Part shown: positions 1 through 5,618 of the stretch, piece by piece
Numbering within the stretch: position 1 is the stretch's first letter
How the letters are laid out: each line of letters opens with the position of its first letter
NCBI GenBank assembly: GCA_021780015.1
Contig: JAJXZN010000021.1
Location: 1 to 5,618, forward strand
DNA from: Pseudomonadota bacterium
GTDB lineage: Bacteria > Pseudomonadota > Alphaproteobacteria > Rhizobiales > Beijerinckiaceae
Length of the DNA: 5,618 nucleotides
Direction: 5' to 3'
Position numbers and translations under genes: made by a program
The notes under the pieces: model-generated
Databases searched by the model: none
Seen by the model: the letters and a program-made list of their open reading frames with translations, nothing else
What the model was told of the DNA's origin: nothing

Positions 1-6
1 GATAAA

Positions 7-51
7 GCATCGGACCGAAAAGTGCGAAGCGGTTTCGGACAAGTCCGATGC
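7..51. repeat. Palindromic intergenic element with 9-bp perfect arms
   Basis: The arms GCATCGGAC (7-15) and GTCCGATGC (43-51) are perfect inverted repeats. A second, inner pair, CGAAA (16-20) and TTTCG (33-37), extends the hairpin around a loop near GTGCGAAGC. The motif TCGGAC also occurs directly at 10-15 and 35-40. From memory, this style of palindrome (CCGAAAAGTG...GGTTTTCGG with GATGC flanks) is scattered between genes in many Hyphomicrobiales genomes. That makes a dispersed repeat the best reading, but copy number cannot be tested here. It lies downstream of the minus-strand DUF1345 gene and reads GTCCGATGCTTTATC on that strand, so it could also act as that gene's transcription terminator, although the T-run is short. 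Confidence 0.7.
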
Positions 52-115
52 GATGAGAACGACGTGAAAGCGCCGCGCGATTCAATTTCAACGTTCGACG
101 CTTGAAGACCGGCTC

Positions 116-829
116 TTAAACCAGCCCCGCTGCGATATTGATCGTCAGTGCCAGCACGGCGCTGTTGAAGAAGAAGGCGACGATGCTGTGGATCGTCGCC
201 GTGCGGCGCATAATCCGCGACGTGATGTTCACGTCGGCAGTCGCGCAGGCAACGCCGATCACGAAGGAAAAATAGAAGAAATCAAGATAGTCGGGCTGCT
301 GATCACCGGGGAAGCGAAGCCCGCCACGCGCTTTTGCCGCCGGCGAGGTTTTCGTCTCGCGCTCCGCAAAACATTCATTGGCATAGTGCAGCGCGAACAT
401 CACATGGATGAAAGTCCAGGCGCTTAGCACCGTCGCCGCAGCGAGAATGAGATGAAAGGCGCGCTGCAGGCCGTGTACATCCTTGACCAGCAGCAATTGA
501 TAGAAGATCGCGCCGAAGGCCGCCGTTGCAGCAAAGATCGTCAAGAACAGAATACTGAAACGGCCGTCGTCCTGTGCCGCCGCGCGGCGCGCGATCGAAT
601 GCTCGTTGGCGGAGGCAACCATCATGCCGACGGCGATGAAATAAATAAAAACCCCGGCGTTCCAGCCGAGCAGAACCCGGGTGATGGTGCGAATATCGTT
701 TGGCAGCGCAAGGCCCACGACCACGCCAAGCAGCAGGCAGATGAACAGGCGCGGCCGTGCCTGGACGACGCGAAAAGGCCAGATCAGGCGGCGACGACGA
801 CGCCGCGGGGACACCGGCGCCTCGCTCAA
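116..829 (-). CDS. DUF1345 family integral membrane protein
   Basis: This is a 237-residue membrane protein of unknown function, assigned to DUF1345. The N-terminus is strongly basic, with six consecutive Arg at 9-14. Hydrophobic segments follow at about 27-44, 55-72, 91-113, 124-146, 183-199 and 212-234. Family-like signatures are WTFIHVMFALHYANE (138-152) and PDYLDFFYFSFVIG (179-192), followed by ATADV. The Arg-rich N-terminus is expected to stay in the cytoplasm. The start is uncertain. TTG at 829 overlaps the ispA stop (minus strand ATTGAG), suggesting translational coupling, but no clear Shine-Dalgarno precedes it. GTG at 814 (codon 6) has GAGG five bases upstream and would give 232 residues. 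The gene probably shares the ispA transcript. No enzymatic residues are recognisable, and a link to isoprenoid metabolism should not be assumed from position alone. Confidence 0.85.
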   Translation of the reverse strand: MSEAPVSPRRRRRRLIWPFRVVQARPRLFICLLLGVVVGLALPNDIRTITRVLLGWNAGVFIYFIAVGMMVASANEHSIARRAAAQDDGRFSILFLTIFAATAAFGAIFYQLLLVKDVHGLQRAFHLILAAATVLSAWTFIHVMFALHYANECFAERETKTSPAAKARGGLRFPGDQQPDYLDFFYFSFVIGVACATADVNITSRIMRRTATIHSIVAFFFNSAVLALTINIAAGLV

Positions 830-1752
830 TTTTTGCGCGCCACGGCGAAGCGTGCCGCTTCCTTCAGGATAGCCGCCCGGTGCTGCGGGAACGGGTCGAG
901 CGCGCTGATCGCCTCCTGCGCCAAGGCATCGCGGCGCTTGCGTGCCGCATCGAGCCCCAAGGCGGCGACAAGCGTCGCCTTGTTGCGGTCCGCATCCTTG
1001 CCGGCGCGCTTGCCGAGCGCCGCCTCGTCGGCCTCGACATCGAGAATATCGTCGGCCACCTGAAAGGCGGCGCCGAGCGCCCTGCCATAGCGCGACAAGG
1101 CCGCGCGTGCTTTGTCGTCGGCACGGGCAAAGATCGCACCCGCCTCGACCGCATAATGCAGCAGCGCGCCGGTCTTCATCGATTGCAGCTGAATCACATG
1201 TTCCGCAGTATGCGGCTTTTGCGAGACTTCCGCTTCGAGGTCCATGACTTGGCCGCCGACCATATTGCCGATGCCGGCGGCACGGGCCAGCGCCAAGACC
1301 AGTGCGGCGCGGATCGCCGGGTCCGGATCGGTCGCAGGATCGGCCGTCACGTCGAAGGCGTAAGTGAGCAGCGCGTCGCCGACGAGAATAGCGGTCGCCT
1401 CGTCATAAGCCTTGTGCGTCGTCGGGCGGCCGCGGCGCAGATCGTCATTGTCGAGCGCCGGCAGATCGTCATGCACCAGCGAATAACAATGGATCATCTC
1501 GAGCGCCGCGCCGGCCCGCAAGACCCCCTCGGTCTCGATGCCGAAAAGCCGTGCGCTTTCGACGAGCAGAAACGGCCGCAGCCGTTTGCCGCCGCCAAGG
1601 CTCGCATAGCGGACGGCGCCAAGAAAATGCGCCGGACGGACGGTTTCGCCGGGCAGCGCTTTGTCCGACAGCAAGCGGTCCAGCATGTGCTCGGTGGCCT
1701 CGGCCACCTGCCCGAGCCGCGCCTGAAACTCCTGTGCCGCCGTTTCCGCCAT
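826..1752 (-). CDS. ispA: Farnesyl diphosphate synthase (polyprenyl synthetase family)
   Basis: This class I trans-prenyltransferase condenses isopentenyl diphosphate with allylic diphosphates, giving C15 farnesyl diphosphate for undecaprenyl carrier, quinone side chains and hopanoids. Numbered from the ATG at 1752 it has 308 residues, close to the usual size of about 300. Visible motifs are GGGKRLRP (53-60, diphosphate binding), the first Asp-rich motif DDLPALDNDDLRRG (95-108, DDxxxxD of the bacterial type), MKT (192-194), and the second Asp-rich motif DDILD (234-238) with downstream GKDADRNKAT. The residue five before the first Asp is Tyr (HCYSLVHDD, as in E. coli IspA), which favours a C15 product; a geranylgeranyl synthase is the main alternative. 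The start was chosen because AGGGG lies just upstream, whereas the TTG at 1812 adds 20 poorly conserved-looking residues. The gene is divergent from mtgA and overlaps the DUF1345 gene downstream. Confidence 0.93.
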   Translation of the reverse strand: MAETAAQEFQARLGQVAEATEHMLDRLLSDKALPGETVRPAHFLGAVRYASLGGGKRLRPFLLVESARLFGIETEGVLRAGAALEMIHCYSLVHDDLPALDNDDLRRGRPTTHKAYDEATAILVGDALLTYAFDVTADPATDPDPAIRAALVLALARAAGIGNMVGGQVMDLEAEVSQKPHTAEHVIQLQSMKTGALLHYAVEAGAIFARADDKARAALSRYGRALGAAFQVADDILDVEADEAALGKRAGKDADRNKATLVAALGLDAARKRRDALAQEAISALDPFPQHRAAILKEAARFAVARKN

Positions 1753-1821
1753 AATCCCCTGCCTTAAACCGATTTCGGCGTTCCGCTTGCCCCATCGCGG
1801 AAGATCGGTCAAGGCTCGCGG

Positions 1822-2517
1822 ATGGCCCGAAACGCTCGGCTTTTACAGACGCTTCGCACCGCCCTGCAGTGGAGCCTGCGGCTCATCCTGCTGCTTGTCT
1901 TGCTGCTTGCGGGCCTCATCGTCACCTTCCGCTTCATCAATCCGATCTCGACCCTGATGCTCGGGCGGATGCTGCTGCATGAGAAGATCGATCAGGACTC
2001 CGTTCCGCTTGGCCGCATGTCCGAGGCCCTGCGCGCCGCCGTGGTCACTTCGGAAGACGCGCATTTCTGCCGTCACCACGGCGTCGATTGGGGCGCCATG
2101 CGCGAGGTGATCGACGAAAGCGGCATCGGCGGCCCCTCGCGCGGCGCCTCGACCATCACCATGCAGGTGGCCAAGAACGTCTTCCTCTGGCCGGGCCATT
2201 CCTACATCCGCAAGGCGCTGGAAATTCCGCTCGCCCTGGTCCTCGATTTCGTCTGGCCGAAGCGGCGCATTCTGCAGATCTATTTGAATATTGCCGAATG
2301 GGGCGATGGCATTTTCGGCGCCGAGGCGGCGGCCCGCTTCTACTTCCACGAGCCTGCGGCCGACCTCACGCTACGCCAGGCGGCGCTGATGGCGGCCGTC
2401 CTGCCCGACCCGCACCGCCGCAACGTGCTCAGGCCGAACCGCCATGTCCTCATCCACGCCCGCATCGTCGAGGACCGCATCCATGCCGGCGAGACCAATC
2501 TTACTTGCGTGAAATGA
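1822..2517 (+). CDS. mtgA: Monofunctional biosynthetic peptidoglycan transglycosylase
   Basis: This GT51-family glycosyltransferase polymerises lipid II into glycan strands at the periplasmic face of the inner membrane; no transpeptidase domain follows. It has 231 residues, a normal length for MtgA. A basic N-terminus leads into one membrane anchor (about 20-36). The GT51 motifs occur in order: SEDAHFCRHHGVDW (77-90) with catalytic Glu78, RGASTITMQVAKN (107-119), RKALEIPLA (130-138) with the second conserved Glu134, and KRRILQIYLNIAEWG (147-161). The ATG at 1822 has AAGG seven bases upstream. A short gap separates it from divergent ispA, so the two probably have back-to-back promoters, though no convincing -35/-10 pair was found there. 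The mtgA-then-rpmF order is, from memory, common in alphaproteobacteria. Nothing looks truncated. Confidence 0.96.
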   Translation: MARNARLLQTLRTALQWSLRLILLLVLLLAGLIVTFRFINPISTLMLGRMLLHEKIDQDSVPLGRMSEALRAAVVTSEDAHFCRHHGVDWGAMREVIDESGIGGPSRGASTITMQVAKNVFLWPGHSYIRKALEIPLALVLDFVWPKRRILQIYLNIAEWGDGIFGAEAAARFYFHEPAADLTLRQAALMAAVLPDPHRRNVLRPNRHVLIHARIVEDRIHAGETNLTCVK

Positions 2518-2647
2518 ATGTCCGGCGAAAGGAGCAAAATATTGATTTTATGGTATTTTATCTCTCCCGGCGGATCGGGCGCGGAGATACGGCGATTTTT
2601 GGATAGCCAGAACGCCCGATTGCGTGTATCAGCCCCTCAACCCATTC

Positions 2648-2664
2648 GCCGGCAGCTTGCCGGC
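2648..2664 (+). promoter_or_regulatory. GC-rich hairpin in the rpmF leader (terminator or attenuator candidate)
   Basis: GCCGGCA (2648-2654) and TGCCGGC (2658-2664) form a perfect 7-bp stem with a 3-base loop, followed by CTTATTATTT and then the rpmF ribosome binding site GGAG (2677-2680). The stem ends only 12 bases before that site. A GC stem plus a T-rich tail resembles a weak intrinsic terminator for mtgA read-through. Being so close to the ribosome binding site, it could instead be a leader structure affecting rpmF translation. The sequence does not decide between these. Confidence 0.5.
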
Positions 2665-2686
2665 CTTATTATTTCTGGAGCTGACG

Positions 2687-2875
2687 ATGGCTGTCCCGAA
2701 GCGGAAAACCTCCCCGATGAAGCGCGGCTTCCGCCGTTCTGCCGACGCGCTGAAGGCGCCGACCTATGTCGAGGATAAGGATTCCGGTGAATTGCGCCGG
2801 CCGCATCACATCGATCTCAAGACCGGCATGTATGGTGGCCGGCAGGTGCTGAAGCAGAAGTCGGCGGAAGAATAA
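2687..2875 (+). CDS. rpmF: 50S ribosomal protein L32
   Basis: L32 is a small basic protein of the large ribosomal subunit. The product has 62 residues, a typical size. It begins [18 protein letters not shown], the family N-terminus, and contains the alphaproteobacterial signature [20 protein letters not shown] (24-43), then [12 protein letters not shown] (44-55). It has no cysteine, so this is the zinc-free form usual in alphaproteobacteria. The start is clear: ATG at 2687 with GGAG six bases upstream. An in-frame upstream extension to 2624 would add 21 residues unlike any L32 and is rejected. The 169-base gap after mtgA includes an AT-rich stretch (about 2535-2570) that probably holds its own promoter, plus the leader hairpin at 2648-2664. 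It converges with phbB, leaving 28 bases between the stop codons. Confidence 0.97.
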   Translation: MAVPKRKTSPMKRGFRRSADALKAPTYVEDKDSGELRRPHHIDLKTGMYGGRQVLKQKSAEE

Positions 2876-2887
2876 GTCCGCCGCTTC

Positions 2888-2920
2888 GCCGTTCATGGAA
2901 CGGTCAGGCCATGAACTGGC
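2888..2920. terminator. Hairpin between convergent rpmF and phbB, likely bidirectional terminator
   Basis: Two overlapping stems are possible. The short one is CCGTTC (2889-2894) with GAACGG (2898-2903) around a 3-base loop. The longer one is GCCGTTCATGG (2888-2898) with CCATGAACTGGC (2909-2920), an 11-bp match with one bulged base and a 10-base spacer. The longer stem includes the phbB stop and last codons. Position between convergent genes supports a shared terminator. Neither strand shows a following T-run, so factor-independent termination would be weak and the call rests on structure and location. Confidence 0.5.
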
Positions 2921-3629
2921 CGCCGTTGACCGAAAGCGTCGCGCCGGTGATGAAACCGGCGTCGTCCGAGACGAGAAAAAGGACGCAGCGCGCGATCTCT
3001 TCGACCTTGCCGAGGCGGCCGACGGGAATTTGCGGCAGGATGGTCTTCTCCAGGACGTCCTTCGGAATCGCCTGTACCATTTCGGTTGCGATATAGCCCG
3101 GGGCGATGACGTTGACGGTAATGCCCTTCTTGGCATTCTCCTGCGCCAGCGACTTGGTGAAGCCGATGTCGCCGGCCTTCGAGGCGGCATAATTCGTCTG
3201 CCCCATCTGGCCCTTTAATCCATTGATCGACGAGATGTTGACGATACGGCCGAAGCCGCGCTCGCGCATGCCCTCGATCACCGGCCGGGTCATATTGAAC
3301 AGCGAATTGAGATTGGTATTGATGACGCCGTACCATTGCTCGGGCTTCATCTTATGAAGCATCGCGTCGCGGGTGATGCCGGCATTGTTGATGAGAACCT
3401 CGACCGGCCCGAGATCGGCCGTGACCTTACTGAGGCCGCTCGCGCAAGCTTCGCAGTCCGACACATCCCATTTGTAAACGGGAATGCTCGTTTCGCTCTT
3501 GAATTTGGCCGCCGCCTCATCGTTGCCGGCGTAGACCGCCGCAACGCGATAACCCGACTTCGCCAAAGCTTTGCTGACGGCCGCGCCTATTCCGCGCGTG
3601 CCGCCGCTCACCACCGCCACGCGTGCCAT
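2904..3629 (-). CDS. phbB: Acetoacetyl-CoA reductase, NADPH-dependent
   Basis: This short-chain dehydrogenase/reductase (also called phaB) reduces acetoacetyl-CoA to (R)-3-hydroxybutyryl-CoA, the second step of PHB synthesis, in the cytoplasm. It has 241 residues, a standard length. The Rossmann glycine motif is SGGTRGIG (8-15), the structural NNAG motif is at 81-84, and the catalytic triad residues are Ser134, Tyr147 and Lys151 in the segment SSINGLKGQMGQTNYAASK (133-151). That segment closely resembles PhaB of Cupriavidus and separates it from FabG, the closest alternative. PGYIATEMV (177-185) and the C-terminal SVNGGQFMA also match PhaB. The ATG at 3629 is preceded by GGAAGGA. It follows phbA on the same strand after a rather long 160-base gap, so it may be co-transcribed or have an internal promoter. 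Confidence 0.96.
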   Translation of the reverse strand: MARVAVVSGGTRGIGAAVSKALAKSGYRVAAVYAGNDEAAAKFKSETSIPVYKWDVSDCEACASGLSKVTADLGPVEVLINNAGITRDAMLHKMKPEQWYGVINTNLNSLFNMTRPVIEGMRERGFGRIVNISSINGLKGQMGQTNYAASKAGDIGFTKSLAQENAKKGITVNVIAPGYIATEMVQAIPKDVLEKTILPQIPVGRLGKVEEIARCVLFLVSDDAGFITGATLSVNGGQFMA

Positions 3630-3760
3630 CTGCTTCCTTCCCTAGATCGACGCCAGCTTCGGCGCTTTGCTTATCAGCGGATTTTGAGAGAAATGTTTAG
3701 CCCCCTGCAGCACGCGCGAACATTCTCCTTTAGGCGGGATACAACATTGATCGAACGCAA

Positions 3761-3790
3761 AGGCTTCGGGGCAATTTTCGCCCGATGCCT
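3761..3790 (-). terminator. Hairpin immediately after the phbA stop codon
   Basis: On the minus strand AGGCATCGGGC (3790-3780) pairs with GCCCCGAAGCCT (3772-3761). This gives about ten base pairs with one mismatch and one bulge, around a 7-base AT-rich loop. The stem starts at the last base of the phbA TAA. It is followed by TTGCGTT, a poor T-tract. It may be a partial terminator or an mRNA-stabilising 3' structure that sets phbA apart from phbB. Its function is inferred; the pairing is seen directly. Confidence 0.45.
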
Positions 3791-4965
3791 TAGCGCTCCA
3801 CCGCGAGAGCAATGCCCATGCCACCACCGATGCACAGGGTCGCCAATCCCTTATGGGCGCCGCGGCGCTGCAATTCGTAAAGCAGCGTGGTCAGGATACG
3901 GGCGCCGGAGGCGCCGATCGGATGGCCGATGGCAATCGCGCCGCCGTTCACGTTGACGATGGCGGGATCCCAGCCGAGATCCTTGTTGACGGCGAGGGCC
4001 TGCGCCGCGAACGCCTCGTTCGCCTCGACGAGATCGAGATCTTTGACCTTCCAGCCGGCCTTATCGAGCGCTTTGCGCGTCGCCGGAATGGGGCCCGAAC
4101 CCATCACCGCGGGATCGACACCGGCGGTTGCCCAGGCGGCGATGCGCGCCAGCGGCGTCAGCCCCCGCGCACGCGCTTCCTCGGCGCTCATCAGAACGAG
4201 CGCCGCGGCGCCATCGTTGAGGCCCGAAGCATTGCCGGCCGTCACCGTGCCGTCCTTCGAGAAGGCCGGCTTCAATTTTGTGAGACCCTCAAGCGTCGTT
4301 CCGGCGCGGATATATTCGTCGCTGTCGACGACGACATCGCCCTTGCGGGTCGAGACGGTGAAGGGTGCAATCTCGTCAGTGAACTTGCCCGCCTTCTGCG
4401 CCGCCTCGGCTTTGTTCTGCGAGCCGAGCGCGAATTTATCCTGCTCCTCGCGGCTGATCTGCCATTTGGCGGCGACGTTCTCCGCGGTGATGCCCATGTG
4501 ATAATTATTGAAGACGTCGGTCAGACCGTCCTTGATCATCGAATCGATGAATTTCACATCGCCCATCTTGGTCCCGGCGCGCAGATGCGCGACATGCGGC
4601 GACAGCGACATGCTCTCCTGGCCGCCGGCAACGACGATCTTGGCATCGTCACTGGCGATCTGCTGCATGCCGAGCGCGACGGCACGCAGCCCGGAACCGC
4701 ACACCTGATTGAGGCCAAAAGCCGTCTTCTCCTTCGGCACCCCGGCCTTCATCGCCGCTTGGCGCGCCGGGTTTTGCCCCTCGCCTGCGCCGAGGACCTG
4801 GCCGAGGATGACTTCATCGACTTCGGCTGGCTCGACTTTGGCGCGCTGCAACGCAGCGGTGACGGCGGCAGCACCCAGCTCATGCGCCGGAATCGTGGCA
4901 AAAGCGCCGTTGAAAGCGCCGACCGCGGTCCGCGCCGCAGCTACGATGACGACCTCGCGCGACAT
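3790..4965 (-). CDS. phbA: Acetyl-CoA acetyltransferase (biosynthetic beta-ketothiolase)
   Basis: This thiolase (also called phaA) condenses two acetyl-CoA to acetoacetyl-CoA, the first step of PHB synthesis; the reaction is reversible. It has 391 residues, a standard length. The nucleophilic Cys89 sits in [10 protein letters not shown] (86-95), His348 in [10 protein letters not shown] (347-356) and the second catalytic cysteine, Cys378, in LCIGGGMG (377-384). These numbers coincide with those of the well-studied Zoogloea ramigera enzyme. NEAFAAQ (316-322) and GGQESMS (114-120) are further thiolase signatures. The ATG at 4965 has AGGGAG upstream at suitable distance. The gene is divergent from phaR across 221 bases and upstream of phbB. 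A degradative AtoB-type role cannot be excluded from sequence, but the phbB and phaR neighbours make PHB synthesis the better call. Confidence 0.97.
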   Translation of the reverse strand: MSREVVIVAAARTAVGAFNGAFATIPAHELGAAAVTAALQRAKVEPAEVDEVILGQVLGAGEGQNPARQAAMKAGVPKEKTAFGLNQVCGSGLRAVALGMQQIASDDAKIVVAGGQESMSLSPHVAHLRAGTKMGDVKFIDSMIKDGLTDVFNNYHMGITAENVAAKWQISREEQDKFALGSQNKAEAAQKAGKFTDEIAPFTVSTRKGDVVVDSDEYIRAGTTLEGLTKLKPAFSKDGTVTAGNASGLNDGAAALVLMSAEEARARGLTPLARIAAWATAGVDPAVMGSGPIPATRKALDKAGWKVKDLDLVEANEAFAAQALAVNKDLGWDPAIVNVNGGAIAIGHPIGASGARILTTLLYELQRRGAHKGLATLCIGGGMGIALAVER

Positions 4966-5020
4966 GACTCACTCTCCCTGGGCAAAGCTTCGCCCGGCTG
5001 ACGCGCCGGCCGCATAAACC

Positions 5021-5051
5021 ATTCTCAGCATTTCCGGGTTGGCGGCGTCAA
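5021..5051 (-). promoter_or_regulatory. Candidate phbA promoter
   Basis: Read on the minus strand, TTGACG (5051-5046) matches the -35 consensus in five of six bases, and GAGAAT (5026-5021) matches the -10 in four of six, with a 19-base spacer. That spacing is longer than the preferred 17 and is the main weakness. The position, about 55 bases upstream of the phbA start, is suitable. This is the best pair I can see in the gap, not a firm call. Confidence 0.3.
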
Positions 5052-5052
5052 G

Positions 5053-5094
5053 AAAATCCCCAATCGTCCTTTCGGACGATGCGATTTGGGTTTT
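5053..5094. repeat. Long imperfect palindrome between phbA and phaR, terminator-like on both strands
   Basis: The core is a perfect 7-bp stem, ATCGTCC (5063-5069) with GGACGAT (5074-5080), closed by a TTTC loop. Outside it CCCA (5059-5062) can pair with TGGG (5087-5090), leaving a six-base bulge, and AAAA (5053-5056) with TTTT (5091-5094). On the plus strand the stem ends in a T-run (5091-5094). On the minus strand it ends in GATTTTCTT, overlapping the candidate phbA -35. It lies between two divergent genes, where a terminator is not needed, so it may be a dispersed element or an insulator. It shares TTTCGGAC and GATGCGAT with the palindrome at 7-51. Confidence 0.6.
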
Positions 5095-5117
5095 CGCACG
5101 GCAATAAAACGCTTATG

Positions 5118-5144
5118 TTGCAGTCCGCGCAGCGGTTTGCGGAC
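5118..5144. promoter_or_regulatory. Inverted repeat upstream of phaR, possible PhaR operator
   Basis: GTCCGC (5123-5128) and GCGGAC (5139-5144) form a perfect 6-bp inverted repeat with a 10-base spacer. It overlaps TTGCAG (5118-5123), a second GCAG (5129-5132 region) and TTTGC (5136-5140). PhaR proteins of alphaproteobacteria are known to bind TGC-containing elements near phaP and phaR and to repress their own genes. An autoregulatory operator 43-69 bases before the phaR start is therefore plausible, but this is inference from position and base content only. Confidence 0.3.
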
Positions 5145-5186
5145 ATTTGTTTGATGCTGATCTCTTTCTAGGGGTGGTTATCCGAC

Positions 5187-5618
5187 ATGGCTAACGACAA
5201 GCAGCCCACCACAATTAAGAAATATGCCAATCGTCGCCTCTATAACACCGGCACCAGCGCTTATGTGACGCTCGAAGATCTCGCCGAAATGGTGAAGAAG
5301 GGCGAGGACTTCGTCGTCTATGATGCCAAGACAGGCGAAGAAATCACCCGCTCGGTGTTGACCCAAATCATATTCGAGCAGGAGGGCAAGAACGGGCAGA
5401 GCCTGCTGCCGATCGCGTTCCTGCGCCAGCTCATCCGCTTTTATGGCGACAGCATCCAGATGCTGGTGCCGAGCTATCTCGAATTTACCATCGACAAGCT
5501 GACGAGCGATCAGCACAAATTCCGCGAGCAGTTTGAGGCGGCGCTTGGGGTTTCGCCGCTCACGGCGCCGACCCGGCAGATGTTCGGCTCGCTGGAGGAG
5601 CAGACCCGCAAGAACATG
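5187..5618 (+). CDS. phaR: Polyhydroxyalkanoate synthesis regulator PhaR (partial, runs off right edge)
   Basis: PhaR is a DNA-binding repressor that also binds PHB granules. When polymer is scarce it represses phasin and its own gene, and it leaves DNA when polymer accumulates. The 144 codons visible are open to the window edge; full proteins are usually near 190-200 residues, so about a quarter is missing. The N-terminal DNA-binding domain (about 9-66) carries the hallmark IKKYANRRLYNT (10-21), then VTLEDLAEMVKKGEDFVVYD (27-46) and TGEEITRSVLTQIIFEQE (49-66). The PHB_acc-type segment follows (about 73-117: LLPIAFLRQLIRFYGDSIQ, then VPSYLEF). ATG at 5187 is preceded by AGGGGTGG (5170-5177). 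It is divergent from phbA, with inverted repeats in the gap that may mediate its control. Confidence 0.95.
   Translation, partial: MANDKQPTTIKKYANRRLYNTGTSAYVTLEDLAEMVKKGEDFVVYDAKTGEEITRSVLTQIIFEQEGKNGQSLLPIAFLRQLIRFYGDSIQMLVPSYLEFTIDKLTSDQHKFREQFEAALGVSPLTAPTRQMFGSLEEQTRKNM

Noticed and set aside
757..1767. A 336-codon plus-strand frame opposite ispA
   Set aside because: Arg-rich, without a recognisable domain, fully antisense to ispA, whose catalytic motifs are intact. A shadow frame.
1843..2349. A 168-codon minus-strand frame opposite mtgA
   Set aside because: Antisense to the conserved GT51 domain and without recognisable domains of its own.
2542..2559. TTGATT and TATTTT as an rpmF promoter pair
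   Set aside because: The spacing is only six bases, so they cannot be the two boxes of one promoter; only a general AT-rich promoter region is supported.
2518..2778. An 86-codon plus-strand frame starting next to the mtgA stop
   Set aside because: It overlaps rpmF in another frame and has no domain. The nearby GGAG lies after, not before, its ATG.
3689..3722. Tiny minus-strand frame (MFARAAGG) in the phbA-phbB gap preceded by AAAGGAG
   Set aside because: The ribosome binding site is only one base from the ATG, too close for efficient initiation, and eight codons give no other evidence.
3642..3827. A 61-codon minus-strand frame spanning the phbA-phbB gap
   Set aside because: It begins out of frame inside the conserved phbA C-terminus, has no clear ribosome binding site that I can see, and its product has no recognisable motif.
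3853..5001. A 382-codon plus-strand reading frame opposite phbA
   Set aside because: It is antisense to nearly all of a fully motif-bearing thiolase, is rich in Arg, Ala and Gly with no recognisable domain, and is what third-position GC bias produces opposite a real gene.
5178..5516. A 112-codon minus-strand frame opposite phaR
   Set aside because: The plus strand encodes the unmistakable PhaR DNA-binding domain over the same bases; the minus-strand protein resembles nothing I know.

Overview
The window is a GC-rich piece of an alphaproteobacterial chromosome, most likely from the order Hyphomicrobiales (Rhizobiales). Three things point there: a cysteine-free, alpha-type ribosomal protein L32 encoded just after mtgA; a polyhydroxybutyrate (PHB) gene pair next to a PhaR-type regulator; and a palindromic intergenic element at the left edge of a kind common in that order. 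The family cannot be fixed from this sequence alone. All seven genes are recognisable, and I see no insertion sequence, tRNA, rRNA, CRISPR array or phage gene.

Layout. Positions 1-115 are non-coding and carry a near-perfect palindrome (7-51). Two minus-strand genes follow, overlapping at their stop and start: ispA (826-1752, farnesyl/polyprenyl diphosphate synthase) and, downstream of it, a DUF1345 membrane protein (116-829). A 69-base gap separates ispA from the divergent plus-strand gene mtgA (1822-2517, monofunctional peptidoglycan glycosyltransferase). A 169-base leader with a GC-rich hairpin then leads to rpmF (2687-2875, L32). rpmF converges on phbB (2904-3629, minus), with a hairpin between them. 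phbA (3790-4965, minus) lies upstream of phbB, and the 160 bases between them begin with a strong hairpin right after the phbA stop. A 221-base regulatory gap, rich in inverted repeats, separates phbA from the divergent phaR (5187 onward, plus), which runs off the right edge after 144 codons.

How the genes fit together. The left half is envelope and housekeeping: IspA makes the C15 prenyl diphosphate used for lipid carriers and quinones, MtgA polymerises lipid II glycan strands, and L32 is a ribosomal protein. The right half is PHB carbon storage. PhbA condenses two acetyl-CoA to acetoacetyl-CoA, PhbB reduces this with NADPH to (R)-3-hydroxybutyryl-CoA, and PhaR is the regulator that senses the polymer. 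The PHB synthase gene is not in the window. No novel system is evident. The parts most worth checking are the hairpins in the intergenic regions, above all the phbA-phaR gap.
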